This document shows, piece by piece, positions 40,470-48,617 of a stretch of DNA of 64,000 bases. Under the pieces are notes generated by a model. The model made no database searches. It was not told the DNA's origin and saw nothing but the letters and a program-made list of their open reading frames with translations. The translations under genes were made by a program, and so were the position numbers. The DNA lies in NCBI RefSeq assembly GCF_036846205.1, contig NZ_DAIUCK010000001.1, positions 1-64,000 on the forward strand, written 5' to 3'. The stretch's first letter is position 1; each line of letters begins with the position of its first letter. Source of the stretch: Rhabdothermincola sp036846205. Lineage in GTDB: Bacteria; Actinomycetota; Acidimicrobiia; Acidimicrobiales; Acidimicrobilacustridaceae.

Positions 40470-42754
40470 CGCTGCTCCACGTCCTCATGGCGACGACCGC
40501 GGACCAGCATCACCACGCCCACGGCGGCGACGGCCAGGACCGTGATCTCCCCCAAGGTGTCGAGTCCGCGAAAGTCGACGAGCACTACGTTGACCACGTT
40601 GCGGCCTCCCGCTTCGGATTGGGCGCGCTCGAGGTAGGCGTCGGACACCGGTGGGCTGCTGCGGGAAGCGGTCGACAGCAGGCTGAACACAAATACGAAG
40701 GCCGCGACGACCAGCGCCACGCTCGCGGCGACGAGCGAGCTCTGGCGGGTGCGGGGCGGGAACTCGTCCGGCAGTCGGCGCAGGACGAGCATGAACACCA
40801 CCACGAGCAGGGTCTCGATGACGAGCTGGGTGAGCGCCAGGTCGGGGGCACCGTGGATGACGAAGAGCCCCGCCATCGCGTAGCCGACGACGCCCAGGAG
40901 CACGACGGCGGAGAACCTCCGTCGCTGCCGGCAGGCAACGATCGCGGCGACCACCGCGACGGCGCCGACGAAGCCCTGGAGCGGGGTGTGGGCCAGAGCC
41001 AGCGCCTGCGGCCATCGGGGGTCCAGGACCAGCGCCGCGGCGGGCACCGTCACGACCGTGAGCAGGATCACCGCGAGGTACACCGGCAACGAGCCGTTCT
41101 GCATCAACCCGGTGGCGTCCGCGGCACGGCGAGACAGCCCCTTGACGAGGCCGTCGTAGGCCCGATCGGCGCTCGGGACGGTCGGCATCGCGTCCTGCGC
41201 GGCCTCGAGCCGCACCCGCACGGCGATCAGGACCGCGCCCCCCGCGAGCGAGACCGCCGAGAGCAGGAGGGGGAGCTTCACGCCGTGCCAGAGCGCGAGG
41301 TAGGAGTCGGCAGGCACCGCACCCAGCGATCCCGCGGCAGCCCGTACGAGCCAGTCGAGCGTGGCGGGGAAGAGCCCGCACACGACCGTGATGGCCGCGA
41401 GGATCGCCACCGGCGCCACGAACGGTGGCGGCGGTCGATCGACGGGACGGTCCGGTCCCGGTCGGCCGCGGCCGAACGCCCCCAGCTGGAAGCGTGCGCT
41501 GTAGGCGACGGTGAGCATCGCCCCCGCGACCACCAGAACCCCGATCAGCGCCCGCTGGGGCACATCGGGCGCCACCACACCTTCCAGCACGAGCTCTTTG
41601 GCCACGAACCCCAACAAGGGCGGGACGCCGGCCATGGATGCCGCACAGATCCCCGCGGCCACCGACAGGGCGGGCATCTTGCGGGCCATTCCGTTGAGCA
41701 GACGCAGGTCACGGGTCTTCGCCTGGTGGTCGACCACACCGACCGTGAGGAAGAGCCCGGCTTTGAAGGCGGCATGGGCCAGCAGCAACGCGCAACCGGC
41801 GAAGCTCGCCTGTGGCGTCCCGAGGCCGAAAAGCACCACCAACAGGCCCAGCTGGCTCACGGTTCCGAAGGCGAGTAGGAGCTTCAGGTCGTGCTGGCGG
41901 AGCGCGCGGTATCCGCCGACGAACATGCTGGCCAGCCCGGCAGTGACGACGATCGGTCGCCACACCGCCACGTCCCCGAACACCGGCGCGAACCGGGCGA
42001 TCACGAAGACCCCTGCCTTCACCATCGTCGCGGAGTGCAGGTATGCGCTCACCGGAGTGGGTGCGGCCATGGCCCGCGGCAACCAGCTGTGGAACGGTAC
42101 CTGGGCCGACTTGGTGAGCGCTCCCACCAGCACCAGGACGAGCGCCACGCTCGTCACCGCGCCCGACGGCGGCTCCGCCAGCAGCTCAGAGAGCGTGAAG
42201 GTCCCGGCCTCCAAACCCAGCAGGACGAAGCCCGCCAGCATCGCCAACCCGCCCACCCCTGTCGTGAGCAGCGCCTGTAGTGCGGCAGAACGGGCATCTG
42301 CGTCGATGTCGTGGCTGCCGATGAGGAGGAACGAGGTGACGGTGGTGAGCTCCCAGAAGACGAACAGTGTCAGCAGGTTGTCCGAGACGACCAAGCCGAG
42401 CATCGCTCCGGCGAAGGCGAGGAGCGTGGCCGCCAGCCGGCCGTTCGCAGGGTCGGGCCGCACGTACCACCGGCTGTACACGAAGACCAGCAGCCCGATC
42501 CCCGAGATCAGGAAGACGAAGAGCAGGGCGAAGCCGTCCAGCCTCAGCCGGATGTCGAGGCCGAGGCCGGGAACCCATTCCACACTCTGAACCAGCGATC
42601 CGCCATCCGCGATCGACGCTGCCTGCACCGCAGCCCAGACCAGAACGGCCGCGGGGACGATTGCGCCCGCGAGGAACACCCGGGTGCCGAGGCGGCGTGC
42701 CACGGCGGGAAGCACGGCGACGCCGAGCAGATGGGCGGCGAGTAGCAGGAACAG
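40466..42754 (-). CDS. mrpA: Na+/H+ antiporter subunit A, probable CTG start
   Basis: The largest Mrp subunit, 762 residues if started at CTG 42754. Residues 1-480 are NuoL-like (LFVFWELTTVTSFLLIG with the conserved Glu, KSAQVPFHSWLPRAMAAPTPVSAYLHSATMVKAGVF in parts, RQHDLKLLLAFGTVSQLG). From about 600 on it has the MbhD-type segment FVIHGAPDLALTQLVIETLL and an MbhE-type end FRGLDTLGEITVLAVAAVGV. The shortest credible start, GTG 42715, cuts the first helix and has no ribosome-binding site. Upstream, a CTG at 42754 restores FLLLAAHLLGVAVLPAVARRLG and has GAGGAGG at 8-nt spacing. It is the first of seven genes linked by 4-nt overlaps. Confidence 0.92.
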   Translation of the reverse strand: MFLLLAAHLLGVAVLPAVARRLGTRVFLAGAIVPAAVLVWAAVQAASIADGGSLVQSVEWVPGLGLDIRLRLDGFALLFVFLISGIGLLVFVYSRWYVRPDPANGRLAATLLAFAGAMLGLVVSDNLLTLFVFWELTTVTSFLLIGSHDIDADARSAALQALLTTGVGGLAMLAGFVLLGLEAGTFTLSELLAEPPSGAVTSVALVLVLVGALTKSAQVPFHSWLPRAMAAPTPVSAYLHSATMVKAGVFVIARFAPVFGDVAVWRPIVVTAGLASMFVGGYRALRQHDLKLLLAFGTVSQLGLLVVLFGLGTPQASFAGCALLLAHAAFKAGLFLTVGVVDHQAKTRDLRLLNGMARKMPALSVAAGICAASMAGVPPLLGFVAKELVLEGVVAPDVPQRALIGVLVVAGAMLTVAYSARFQLGAFGRGRPGPDRPVDRPPPPFVAPVAILAAITVVCGLFPATLDWLVRAAAGSLGAVPADSYLALWHGVKLPLLLSAVSLAGGAVLIAVRVRLEAAQDAMPTVPSADRAYDGLVKGLSRRAADATGLMQNGSLPVYLAVILLTVVTVPAAALVLDPRWPQALALAHTPLQGFVGAVAVVAAIVACRQRRRFSAVVLLGVVGYAMAGLFVIHGAPDLALTQLVIETLLVVVFMLVLRRLPDEFPPRTRQSSLVAASVALVVAAFVFVFSLLSTASRSSPPVSDAYLERAQSEAGGRNVVNVVLVDFRGLDTLGEITVLAVAAVGVVMLVRGRRHEDVEQR

Positions 42755-42762
42755 TGGGTGGG

Positions 42763-42769
42763 CCTCCTC
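42763..42769 (-). promoter_or_regulatory. Ribosome-binding site deciding the mrpA start
   Basis: On the reverse strand GAGGAGG lies 8 nt before CTG 42754 and 47 nt before GTG 42715. It is near-perfect Shine-Dalgarno sequence with proper spacing only for the CTG, and there is no other start codon in frame between them that fits. Confidence 0.7.
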
Positions 42770-42817
42770 AGTCGCGGCGGACTGGCGCCGACCAGACTTC
42801 CCGGCTCACCCCTCAGC

Positions 42818-42823
42818 AGTGTA
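42818..42823 (-). promoter_or_regulatory. Possible -10 box of the mrp operon
   Basis: On the reverse strand this reads TACACT, about 63 nt before the CTG start of mrpA. It would give a leader of about 55 nt containing the ribosome-binding site. The -35 position is not recognisable. Confidence 0.35.
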
Positions 42824-43027
42824 GGTGCGTCACCGGAACCATCGGTGTCTCGCGCCCTTCCTCGGTGGCCCCATCCCTTCGCCGCCGGCACGGCCTGGAG
42901 AGGCCCTGCCCGGTGTCTGGGCCAGCTACTACTTCGTACCCGATGGGGTAAGTGCGTCCACACAGGTGTCCGATCCGTGGCAGACCCGATGCACCGACCT
43001 GGCCGAGGGAGCGTGAGGGAGCGTGAG

Positions 43028-43354
43028 ATGGGCAAGTTGGAAGAGGTGGCCGTCAACGCCGAGTTGCTCCTGCGGATCACCTCCACGCGAGAGGCTCTCA
43101 CCCCCTACAACCCCGTCGAGCCGATCGTCGACCTGCTGCTCGACCTGCGGACGGCACACGTCAGCCCCCGGATCGTCGAGATCGTCGACGGACACTTGGC
43201 GGCCGTGAGCCACCGCCGCCTGCTCGCTGCCGGTGAGCTCTTCCCGATGCTCGCCCAGCTCGAACAGCAACTTCACGACCGGCTGCCCGCCAGCGGTTCG
43301 ACTCAGCACGCTGGGGCGTCCGGTCCCCGAGACGGGGTCCGGGGGGCACGCTGA
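43028..43354 (+). CDS. Small hypothetical protein
   Basis: I do not recognise this 108-residue protein. The first 90 residues form a compact, mostly helical, Leu-rich pattern (LEEVAVNAELLLRIT, EPIVDLLLDLRTAHV, HRRLLAAGELFPMLAQLEQQL) with no signal or membrane segment; the last 18 residues are low-complexity. It lies beside the stress-sigma module and could be a small stress protein, but no function can be given. The ATG at 43028 follows GGGAGCGTGAG, part of a tandem 10-bp repeat at 43009-43027. The 3' end overlaps the hemerythrin-like gene on the other strand by 52 bp. Confidence 0.55.
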   Translation: MGKLEEVAVNAELLLRITSTREALTPYNPVEPIVDLLLDLRTAHVSPRIVEIVDGHLAAVSHRRLLAAGELFPMLAQLEQQLHDRLPASGSTQHAGASGPRDGVRGAR

Positions 43355-43824
43355 CTCAGCTCCGCGCGGCCGTTCCCGACGGGGTCGTCACCCTCCGGAT
43401 CGACGCCCGCGCGAGCTCGGCGCTCGAGGGCGGCCAGCTGGTCCCGGTCGAGCTTGCGCCACAACCGTGGGTACACATCGGCGTTCATGAGGTCGACGTG
43501 CTCGCGCAGCGCCGCGAGCACATGGTCCGGGCTGACGCACACGTCGAACTCGCTCGGCAGGGCGCGAAGCGCCGAGCGGATCTCGTGGTGCCGAACCCGA
43601 GCCCAGCGCGCCTGTTCCCGACCGAAGGCAACCAAACGCTCGTGGGCGGTCAACACTGCTCGCTCTTCCACTTGCAGGTACTGCTCCACCGCCGCGCAGA
43701 CCTGTCCCCACTCGTCGCCGGCGATCGGGTGCTCGCTGCATGCCGCGGCGACGCCTGCCAACGCGTCGTCCTGGAGCCGGCGCAGCTCCCCGAAGGGCTC
43801 GGCCCTCACACCTGCCCGGACCAT
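43303..43824 (-). CDS. Hemerythrin-like HHE-domain protein (tentative)
   Basis: A 173-residue helical protein with His and Glu spacing like the HHE cation-binding family: EERAVLTAHERLV, then RVRHHEIRSAL, then LREHVDLMNADVYPRL. In that family four His plus two carboxylates bind a di-iron centre used for oxygen or nitric-oxide sensing or iron storage. Which residues act here is not certain. The ATG at 43824 overlaps the stop of the DUF3040 gene by one base (TGATG), which decides it over the longer GTG 43863 form. Proximity to the sigma/SpoIIE module suggests a role in stress. Confidence 0.6.
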   Translation of the reverse strand: MVRAGVRAEPFGELRRLQDDALAGVAAACSEHPIAGDEWGQVCAAVEQYLQVEERAVLTAHERLVAFGREQARWARVRHHEIRSALRALPSEFDVCVSPDHVLAALREHVDLMNADVYPRLWRKLDRDQLAALERRARAGVDPEGDDPVGNGRAELSQRAPRTPSRGPDAPAC

Positions 43825-44159
43825 CACGGCCGGGAGGGCCGGCGCCAGTCGAGCTGGTGCCACCAGTTGCCGAGACCGAGCCGCCGCCGCTGCTCGAGCT
43901 CCACCACCGTGCTGGCAACCAGCATCGACCCAAGCAACATGAACAGATAGCCGATGAAGGCCGCGGCCACGGCGACTTGCAGGAACCCGACCGTCATCGG
44001 GGCCCCCGCCAGCACCGCGCTCGCCCCAACCACCAGCCGGAGTGCCGCGGTGCGCCGTTCCGCGACGGTGAGCGGGTCCGGGTCGTCCTGCAGGTGGGCC
44101 GCGATGTCATCGAGGAGCCGCTCCTCCTCACGGGACAGGCGCAAGCTCTCGTGCTCCAT
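43824..44159 (-). CDS. DUF3040 membrane protein
   Basis: A 111-residue actinobacterial protein of the DUF3040 family. The conserved N-terminus LSREEERLLDDIAAHLQDDP is cited as SREEERLLDDIAAHL. Two membrane segments follow (AALRLVVGASAVLAG and AAFIGYLFMLLGSMLV), with a short basic tail. Function is unknown; it is common near cell-envelope or stress genes. The start ATG 44159 has GGGAGG 6 nt upstream. It is translationally coupled to the hemerythrin-like gene. On the reverse strand a GGGTAG sequence at 44190-44195 precedes it but lacks a good -35 partner. Confidence 0.8.
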   Translation of the reverse strand: MEHESLRLSREEERLLDDIAAHLQDDPDPLTVAERRTAALRLVVGASAVLAGAPMTVGFLQVAVAAAFIGYLFMLLGSMLVASTVVELEQRRRLGLGNWWHQLDWRRPSRP

Positions 44160-44249
44160 GCAACACCTCCCCATCGCGATGCGGCCTGCCTACCCAGTTC
44201 ATCCCGCGAGCATGCCGACCCGCCCAGGGAAAGGGCGAGGAGGCAGGAC

Positions 44250-44276
44250 GGTTCAGATCGCGGCCGGCACGGGTAG
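44250..44276 (+). promoter_or_regulatory. SigB/SigF-like promoter before the DUF5709 gene
   Basis: GGTTC (44250-44254) and GGGTAG (44271-44276) separated by 16 nt, matching the GTTT/GTTC plus GGGTA pattern recognised by SigB/SigF-type sigma factors. Transcription would begin about 7 nt before the ATG at 44290. Confidence 0.62.
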
Positions 44277-44289
44277 ATCAGGTGCTCGC

Positions 44290-44700
44290 ATGAGCCCCGA
44301 CGAGCAGGATGCCGCCGAACAACTCGACGATGAGACCGTCGACGCGGCCGACTACCCGCCAGAACAGCCACTCGGCGTGGAGGAGTTCGGGGTCACCGCC
44401 GTGGAGGAGGAAGGTCGCGAGTCCGTCGTCCAGCGCGACCGTCGCGAGGATCACCGGGCCGATCTGCGCGAGCCCCCGCCGCCGGTCGCAGACATGATCG
44501 AGCCCGACATGACCGATGCACCCGGGCTCACTGACGACACGGCGGAGCTCGTGGCCGACCGGGCCGACGAGCCGGACATCCTCTCGGCGGAGGAAGCCGC
44601 CATGCACCTCCTCGAGGAGTCGAGCGACCGCGACGTCGAAGGACTCCCGGGCGAGGATCTCGACACCAGCAGCGACCCGGTCGAGTCCACCGACAACTGA
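44290..44700 (+). CDS. DUF5709 acidic protein
   Basis: A 136-residue strongly acidic protein. It matches the actinobacterial DUF5709 pattern: YPPEQPLGVEEFGVTAVEEE, cited as PPEQPLGVEEFGVTA, then GRESVVQRDRRE, and near the end DEPDILSAEEAAMHLLEE, cited as ILSAEEAAMHLLEE. Function is unknown. The start ATG 44290 lies just downstream of a SigB/SigF-like promoter, and it stands next to the sigma gene, converging with it, so it is probably a stress-regulon member. Confidence 0.8.
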   Translation: MSPDEQDAAEQLDDETVDAADYPPEQPLGVEEFGVTAVEEEGRESVVQRDRREDHRADLREPPPPVADMIEPDMTDAPGLTDDTAELVADRADEPDILSAEEAAMHLLEESSDRDVEGLPGEDLDTSSDPVESTDN

Positions 44701-44766
44701 CTTCCACCTGGGCGCGGGGGACAGCGCCCGGGCGACGAGGACAACGAGGGTCCGCCAGGCCGTCAT

Positions 44767-45504
44767 TCACCGTTCCTGGGGCGCGATCCGAGACCGTAGC
44801 CGTATCAGGCTCCGCCGCAGGATCCGCGACAGGTAGGACTGGCTCACCCCGATCCGATCGGCGATCTCCTGTTGACCCAGGCCTTCGACGAACCGGAGGT
44901 AGATCACGGTCCGCTCGCGTTCGGGCAACCCGTCGAGCACCTGGTCAAGCACGAGACGATGGTCGGTCGCCGCGAAACCCGGGTCGAGGTGCGCCAGCGG
45001 CCGTTTCAACTCACGGCTCACCCCGTCCGCGAAGCTCACCGTCTCGTCCAGGCTGGCCGTCTGGTGCGCTGCGCCTGCTTCGAGGGCCTCGAGGATGCGG
45101 TCCTCGTCGACCCGCAACTCGGCTGCCAGCTCCGGAACCGTCGGGGACCTTCCCAGGCGCTGCGTCAGCGCGTCGATCGATGACCGCAGCTCGAGGTGCA
45201 ACTCTTGGGCCCGCCTCGGCGGGCGTACGAGCCAGGTTCGATCTCGGAAGTAGCGCTTCAGTTCGCCTTCGATCGTGCGGCTGGCGAACGTGGCAAACGA
45301 GACCCCCAACGACGGGTCGAAGCGCTCGACCGCGTGAAGGATCGCCAGCAACGCGATCTGGCGGAGGTCATCGTCAGGTATGCCCCGGCGCGAGTACCGG
45401 CGAACGAAGAACTCCGCCAGGCCGCGATGCGCCTCGATGAGACGGTTGCGCAGTGCACGCTGGCGCGTGCGGTGGTACTCGACGAACAGGTCCTCAAGGC
45501 TCAC
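44767..45504 (-). CDS. SigB/SigF-family RNA polymerase sigma factor
   Basis: A 245-residue group-3 sigma-70 protein. Region 2 has LIEAHRGLAEFFVRRYSRRGIPDDDLRQIA, cited as DDDLRQIALLAILHAVERFDP, and FATFASRTIEGELKRYFRD; region 3 has RSPTVPELAAELRVDEDRI; region 4 has the helix-turn-helix GLGQQEIADRIGVSQSYLSRIL. This is the SigB/SigF/SigG type controlled by partner-switching anti-sigma factors, and the anti-sigma kinase and SpoIIE phosphatase genes are directly divergent. The start is GTG 45504. An upstream GGTAC/GGGTAG pair suggests autoregulation. Confidence 0.92.
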   Translation of the reverse strand: MSLEDLFVEYHRTRQRALRNRLIEAHRGLAEFFVRRYSRRGIPDDDLRQIALLAILHAVERFDPSLGVSFATFASRTIEGELKRYFRDRTWLVRPPRRAQELHLELRSSIDALTQRLGRSPTVPELAAELRVDEDRILEALEAGAAHQTASLDETVSFADGVSRELKRPLAHLDPGFAATDHRLVLDQVLDGLPERERTVIYLRFVEGLGQQEIADRIGVSQSYLSRILRRSLIRLRSRIAPQER

Positions 45505-45587
45505 GTCAGGACTTCTCTGAGCTGCTGCCGTCAGCGGGCGAGGCTCACGAGCACGCTCCCACCCGCTGCCTGGACATGAGGCCGCCT

Positions 45588-45614
45588 CTACCCCACCCGC
45601 CCAGCGCTAGTACC
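45588..45614 (-). promoter_or_regulatory. SigB/SigF-like promoter of the sigma gene
   Basis: On the reverse strand, GGTAC (45614-45610), 16 nt, then GGGTAG (45593-45588). The -35 box differs at one position from the GGTTC at 44250. Transcription would start about 76 nt before the GTG of the sigma gene, implying autoregulation. Confidence 0.5.
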
Positions 45615-45667
45615 CGCCCGAAGCGCGAGCGGCATGCTCAGCCAGACAGGTGGGTGCGCGAGTGGGT

Positions 45668-45694
45668 GTTCTGACTGATCCGGCAACGGGGTAG
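45668..45694 (+). promoter_or_regulatory. SigB/SigF-like promoter before the SpoIIE gene
   Basis: GTTC (45668-45671) and GGGTAG (45689-45694) separated by 17 nt. The transcript would carry a leader of nearly 150 nt with two hairpins before the phosphatase start. Confidence 0.55.
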
Positions 45695-45835
45695 TCCCCG
45701 GCCGGCAAGGGGGCTGGTGAGGGCCACTCCTCTCGTTCCGGTAGGGCCGCCTCCAGGCGGTCATGCTCCGCCCACCCTCACCGGCTCCCTTCGTCGTGCC
45801 CCGGGAGCCGCGCGGCGGAACGGGCATCGGGTTCC

Positions 45836-45841
45836 TAGACT
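45836..45841 (+). promoter_or_regulatory. Possible leaderless promoter of the SpoIIE gene
   Basis: TAGACT lies 7 nt before GTG 45849 and 4 nt before GTG 45846. The spacing supports a leaderless message starting at 45849, separate from the stress promoter further upstream. Confidence 0.42.
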
Positions 45842-45848
45842 CACGGTG

Positions 45849-48404
45849 GTGACCGGCTCCGACGACCTGGCCGACCTGGCAACGGCGTCGCGGGCGATCG
45901 CCGAGACCGAGACGCTCGACGAGCTGATCGGGGTCGTCGCCGAGCTGGCCCGGGAGCTCATCGGTTCCCGCGAGGCCGAGGTCCGATACCTCACGGACGG
46001 ATCCACAACCCGGCACCCCTCCCCCATCGGGCCCCGAGAGCCCGGAGGGGAGCCCGTTCTCGAAGCACCGCTACTGCGGGGAGACGGCACGTGCATGGGC
46101 GTGATCCGCCTCGCCGGCAAGCGCGACCGGTCGGCGTGGTTCTCTCCGGATGACGAACGCCTGCTCACCATGCTGGGGCAGATCGCCTCGGCCACGATCA
46201 GTCACGTCGAGCTCCTCGAACGTGAGCGCCGGACGCGTCGAGAGCTCGAACGCGAGCGGCGCATCGTCGAGTCGCTCTGGGCGGTCGGGCAGACGATCAG
46301 CCGCCAGCTCGACCTCCACGAGATCATCCAGATGGCCACCGACGCCGCCACGACCCTCACGGGCGCGGCGTCCGGTGCCTTCTTCTTCCGCGGAGATGAC
46401 GCGCCACCTGAGCCGACCCTCTCGACAGGCGCAGCGGCGCTGGTCGGGGCCCCCGACCCGGCCTGGATGACCCCGCTGCTCGCCGAGGTCTTCACCACCG
46501 ATGGGCTCGTCTGCTACGAGGACGTCACGGCCTCGCCACCGGACGGCTCGGCGGCGCCCGACCAGGAATCGTCCGGGGACCCGCGGGTTCGGAGCTTTCT
46601 CGGCGTGCCCGTCAGCCTCGCGGACGGGACCGTCGTGGGAGCGGTCGTGCTCTGGCACGTCGAGCCCGGCCGATTCACGCGCGACGACCAGCGACTCGCG
46701 ATCGGGATCAGCCGCCAGGCGGCGGTGGCCATCGCCAACGCTCGGTCCCTCGAAGCCGAACGGGTCCTCGCGAACGAGCTCCGGCGGGCCCACACCCATC
46801 TCGAGGTCGCGCTCGCCGCCGCGAAGGCCGGGAACTGGACCTGGAACATGGCCACCGGTGAGGTCTCGTGGTCGCCGGTGCTCGAAGCGATCTACGGCTT
46901 CGAGCCAGGCTCGTTCCCCGGGACCTTCGAGGCCTACGTGGAGCGGATCCATCCGGACCACCGCGCCGCGGCCATCGAAGCGATCGAGCGCGCGGTGGCG
47001 GAGCCGCGCACCTTCGAGTATCGCTACCCGATCGTTCGGCTCGACGGGCACCTGCGCTGGCTCGAAGGGGCAGGGCAGCCGATCCTCGACGAGTCCGGAG
47101 CGCTCACCGGCATGGCTGGCGTCTGCTCGGACATCACCGACCGGGTGCACAGCGAGCGCCGAACGCGTGCCGAGCTGGCGGTGACCAAGGTCCTCGCCGA
47201 GAAGCCACCGATCGTCGACACGCTCCCGCTCATCCTCGAAGCCATCGGTGAGCACCTCGGGTGGGACCTCACCCAGCTCTGGCTCGAGCGCGAGGCAGGC
47301 TCACTGGTTCGCGAGCACGGCTGGACCTCCTCCCCGGATGCGTACGCCTCCTTCGTGAAGGCCTCCGAGCAGGTCCACTTCACCCGGGGGACGGGCCTCC
47401 CGGGGCAGGTGTGGGAATCCGGTCGCATGGAGACCGTGACCGATGTCAGCCGCGATCCCACCTTCCTCCGCGCACCCGCAGCGCTGGCAGCCGGGCTCCG
47501 TGGCGGGGTCGCCTACCCGATCCATGTCGCCGGCGAACTGGTGGGAGTCCTGGAGTGCTACCGCCGAGCCCCGCTCGACGAGGCGCTGGAGCTGCTGAGC
47601 GCGATGTCCACCATCGCCACCCAGCTCGGCCAGTTCCTCGGCCGCATCCGAGCCGAGACGGCTCGACGCGAGCTGTTCGAGGAGCGGAGCCGGGTGGCAC
47701 GGGTCCTCCAGCAGAGCCTGCTCCCTCCCCGGTTGCCCGAGATCCCAGGGCTGTCGCTCGCAGCGCGCTACCGGCCGGGCAGCGAAGAGGTCGGTGGCGA
47801 TTTCTACGACCTGTTCCCGCTGGCCGAGGACGAATGGGGTCTGTCCATCGGCGACGTCTGCGGGAAGGGTCCCGAGGCCGCGACGCTCACGGCTCTGGCC
47901 CGGCATGGCATGCACACCGCCTCGATCATGAACCGCTCCCCGGCGAGCGTGCTGACGGCGTTGAACGACTCCCTGCGGGGCACCGACCCCACCGGCCGGT
48001 TCTGCTCGGCCGTGCTGGCTCGGCTGGCCGTGGGATCGGGCGGGCTGCGGGTTCGCTGGGCGTCGGCCGGCCACCCGCCGCTCCTGGTCTCCCAGGGCGG
48101 CGGCCCCCTCCGTGCGCTGACGGCCAAGGGAACGCTCCTCGGCGTGTTCGAGGACATCCGCCTCGACGAGCGCGAGCTCCTCCTCGGGCCCGGTGATCTC
48201 ATGGTCCTCTACACCGATGGCATCACCGAAGCCCGGCGGGGTGACGAGTTCTTCGGCCTCGACGGACTGCGGGAGGCCGTCGAGGCGAGCAGGGGTGAGA
48301 GCGTGGAGGCGATCGCGGAAGGCGTCATCGCCGCGGTGGAGGCGTTCGACGCCTCAGCGGATCGGGACGACCTCGCGCTCGTCGTGGTCGGCGTGCCTGA
48401 GTGA
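45849..48404 (+). CDS. GAF-GAF-PAS-GAF SpoIIE-type PP2C phosphatase
   Basis: An 851-residue sensor phosphatase. Residues about 10-125 and 140-315 look like GAF domains (second: SFLGVPVSLADGTVVGAVVLW). About 335-450 is a PAS domain (GNWTWNMATGEVSWSPVLEAIYG, cited as WSPVLEAIYGFEPGSF, ending with SDITDRVHSERR). About 465-610 is a third GAF (GTGLPGQVWESGR, GGVAYPIHVAGELVGVLECY). The last 200 residues are the SpoIIE PP2C domain with metal motifs GGDFYDLFPL, GDVCGKGPEAA, YTDGITEAR and DDLALVVV. It would dephosphorylate an anti-anti-sigma factor and release the sigma factor. GTG 45849 is chosen because of the -10 box 7 nt upstream; the open frame extends to 45717. Confidence 0.9.
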   Translation: MTGSDDLADLATASRAIAETETLDELIGVVAELARELIGSREAEVRYLTDGSTTRHPSPIGPREPGGEPVLEAPLLRGDGTCMGVIRLAGKRDRSAWFSPDDERLLTMLGQIASATISHVELLERERRTRRELERERRIVESLWAVGQTISRQLDLHEIIQMATDAATTLTGAASGAFFFRGDDAPPEPTLSTGAAALVGAPDPAWMTPLLAEVFTTDGLVCYEDVTASPPDGSAAPDQESSGDPRVRSFLGVPVSLADGTVVGAVVLWHVEPGRFTRDDQRLAIGISRQAAVAIANARSLEAERVLANELRRAHTHLEVALAAAKAGNWTWNMATGEVSWSPVLEAIYGFEPGSFPGTFEAYVERIHPDHRAAAIEAIERAVAEPRTFEYRYPIVRLDGHLRWLEGAGQPILDESGALTGMAGVCSDITDRVHSERRTRAELAVTKVLAEKPPIVDTLPLILEAIGEHLGWDLTQLWLEREAGSLVREHGWTSSPDAYASFVKASEQVHFTRGTGLPGQVWESGRMETVTDVSRDPTFLRAPAALAAGLRGGVAYPIHVAGELVGVLECYRRAPLDEALELLSAMSTIATQLGQFLGRIRAETARRELFEERSRVARVLQQSLLPPRLPEIPGLSLAARYRPGSEEVGGDFYDLFPLAEDEWGLSIGDVCGKGPEAATLTALARHGMHTASIMNRSPASVLTALNDSLRGTDPTGRFCSAVLARLAVGSGGLRVRWASAGHPPLLVSQGGGPLRALTAKGTLLGVFEDIRLDERELLLGPGDLMVLYTDGITEARRGDEFFGLDGLREAVEASRGESVEAIAEGVIAAVEAFDASADRDDLALVVVGVPE

Positions 48405-48421
48405 GTTCCCCACCGTCGATC

Positions 48422-48492
48422 GGCGGGGAGCCCCGCCTGGCCCGGGACCCGCTCGGGACCGGTCCCGGCCAGCCAGCCCTGAAGCGGGTCCC
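48422..48492 (+). terminator. Cluster of three nested or tandem stem-loops
   Basis: Three elements within 71 nt after the phosphatase stop: GGCGGG-GAGC-CCCGCC (48422-48437); the 10-bp outer arms GGGACCCGCT (48444-48453) and AGCGGGTCCC (48483-48492); and inside these the 14-bp palindrome CGGGACCGGTCCCG (48454-48467). Together they could form a strong terminator or a structured RNA between the phosphatase and anti-sigma genes. Confidence 0.5.
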
Positions 48493-48537
48493 TGGTCACA
48501 TCCGGCTTCCGAGGCGACGGCAGCACCGAGACGAACC

Positions 48538-48543
48538 TAGAGT
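48538..48543 (+). promoter_or_regulatory. Possible -10 box of the anti-sigma gene
   Basis: TAGAGT, about 75 nt before the ATG at 48618. The leader has no clear ribosome-binding site. No -35 box is recognisable. Confidence 0.3.
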
Positions 48544-48617
48544 TCCCGTCCGGAGCTGGCCCTCGGCGGCCAGCCGTGGGGCATGGCCCGGAAGGCCATG
48601 ACACCGGTTCGATCGAC

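Larger units (their letters stand above)
45505..45848. other. Divergent regulatory interval between sigma and SpoIIE genes
   Basis: This 344-bp gap has no credible gene. It holds the leader and SigB/SigF-like promoter of the sigma gene (reverse strand), a SigB/SigF-like promoter for the phosphatase (forward), and a later TAGACT box for a leaderless transcript of the phosphatase. Between these, CGGCTCCC (45782-45789) and GGGAGCCG (45803-45810) form an 8-bp hairpin, and CCGCCT-CC-AGGCGG a smaller one, that would lie in the long leader. Confidence 0.6.

Noticed and set aside
42946..42951. GGGTAA resembling a SigB/SigF -10 box upstream of the small hypothetical protein at 43028
   Set aside because: No GTTT/GTTC-like box lies 15-17 nt upstream.
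43009..43027. Tandem repeat GAGCGTGAGG before the small hypothetical gene as a regulatory repeat
   Set aside because: Only two partial copies; it also serves as the ribosome-binding region and is too short to interpret.
44190..44195. Reverse-strand GGGTAG before the DUF3040 gene
   Set aside because: The best -35 match, GGCAT, has two mismatches; kept only as a remark.
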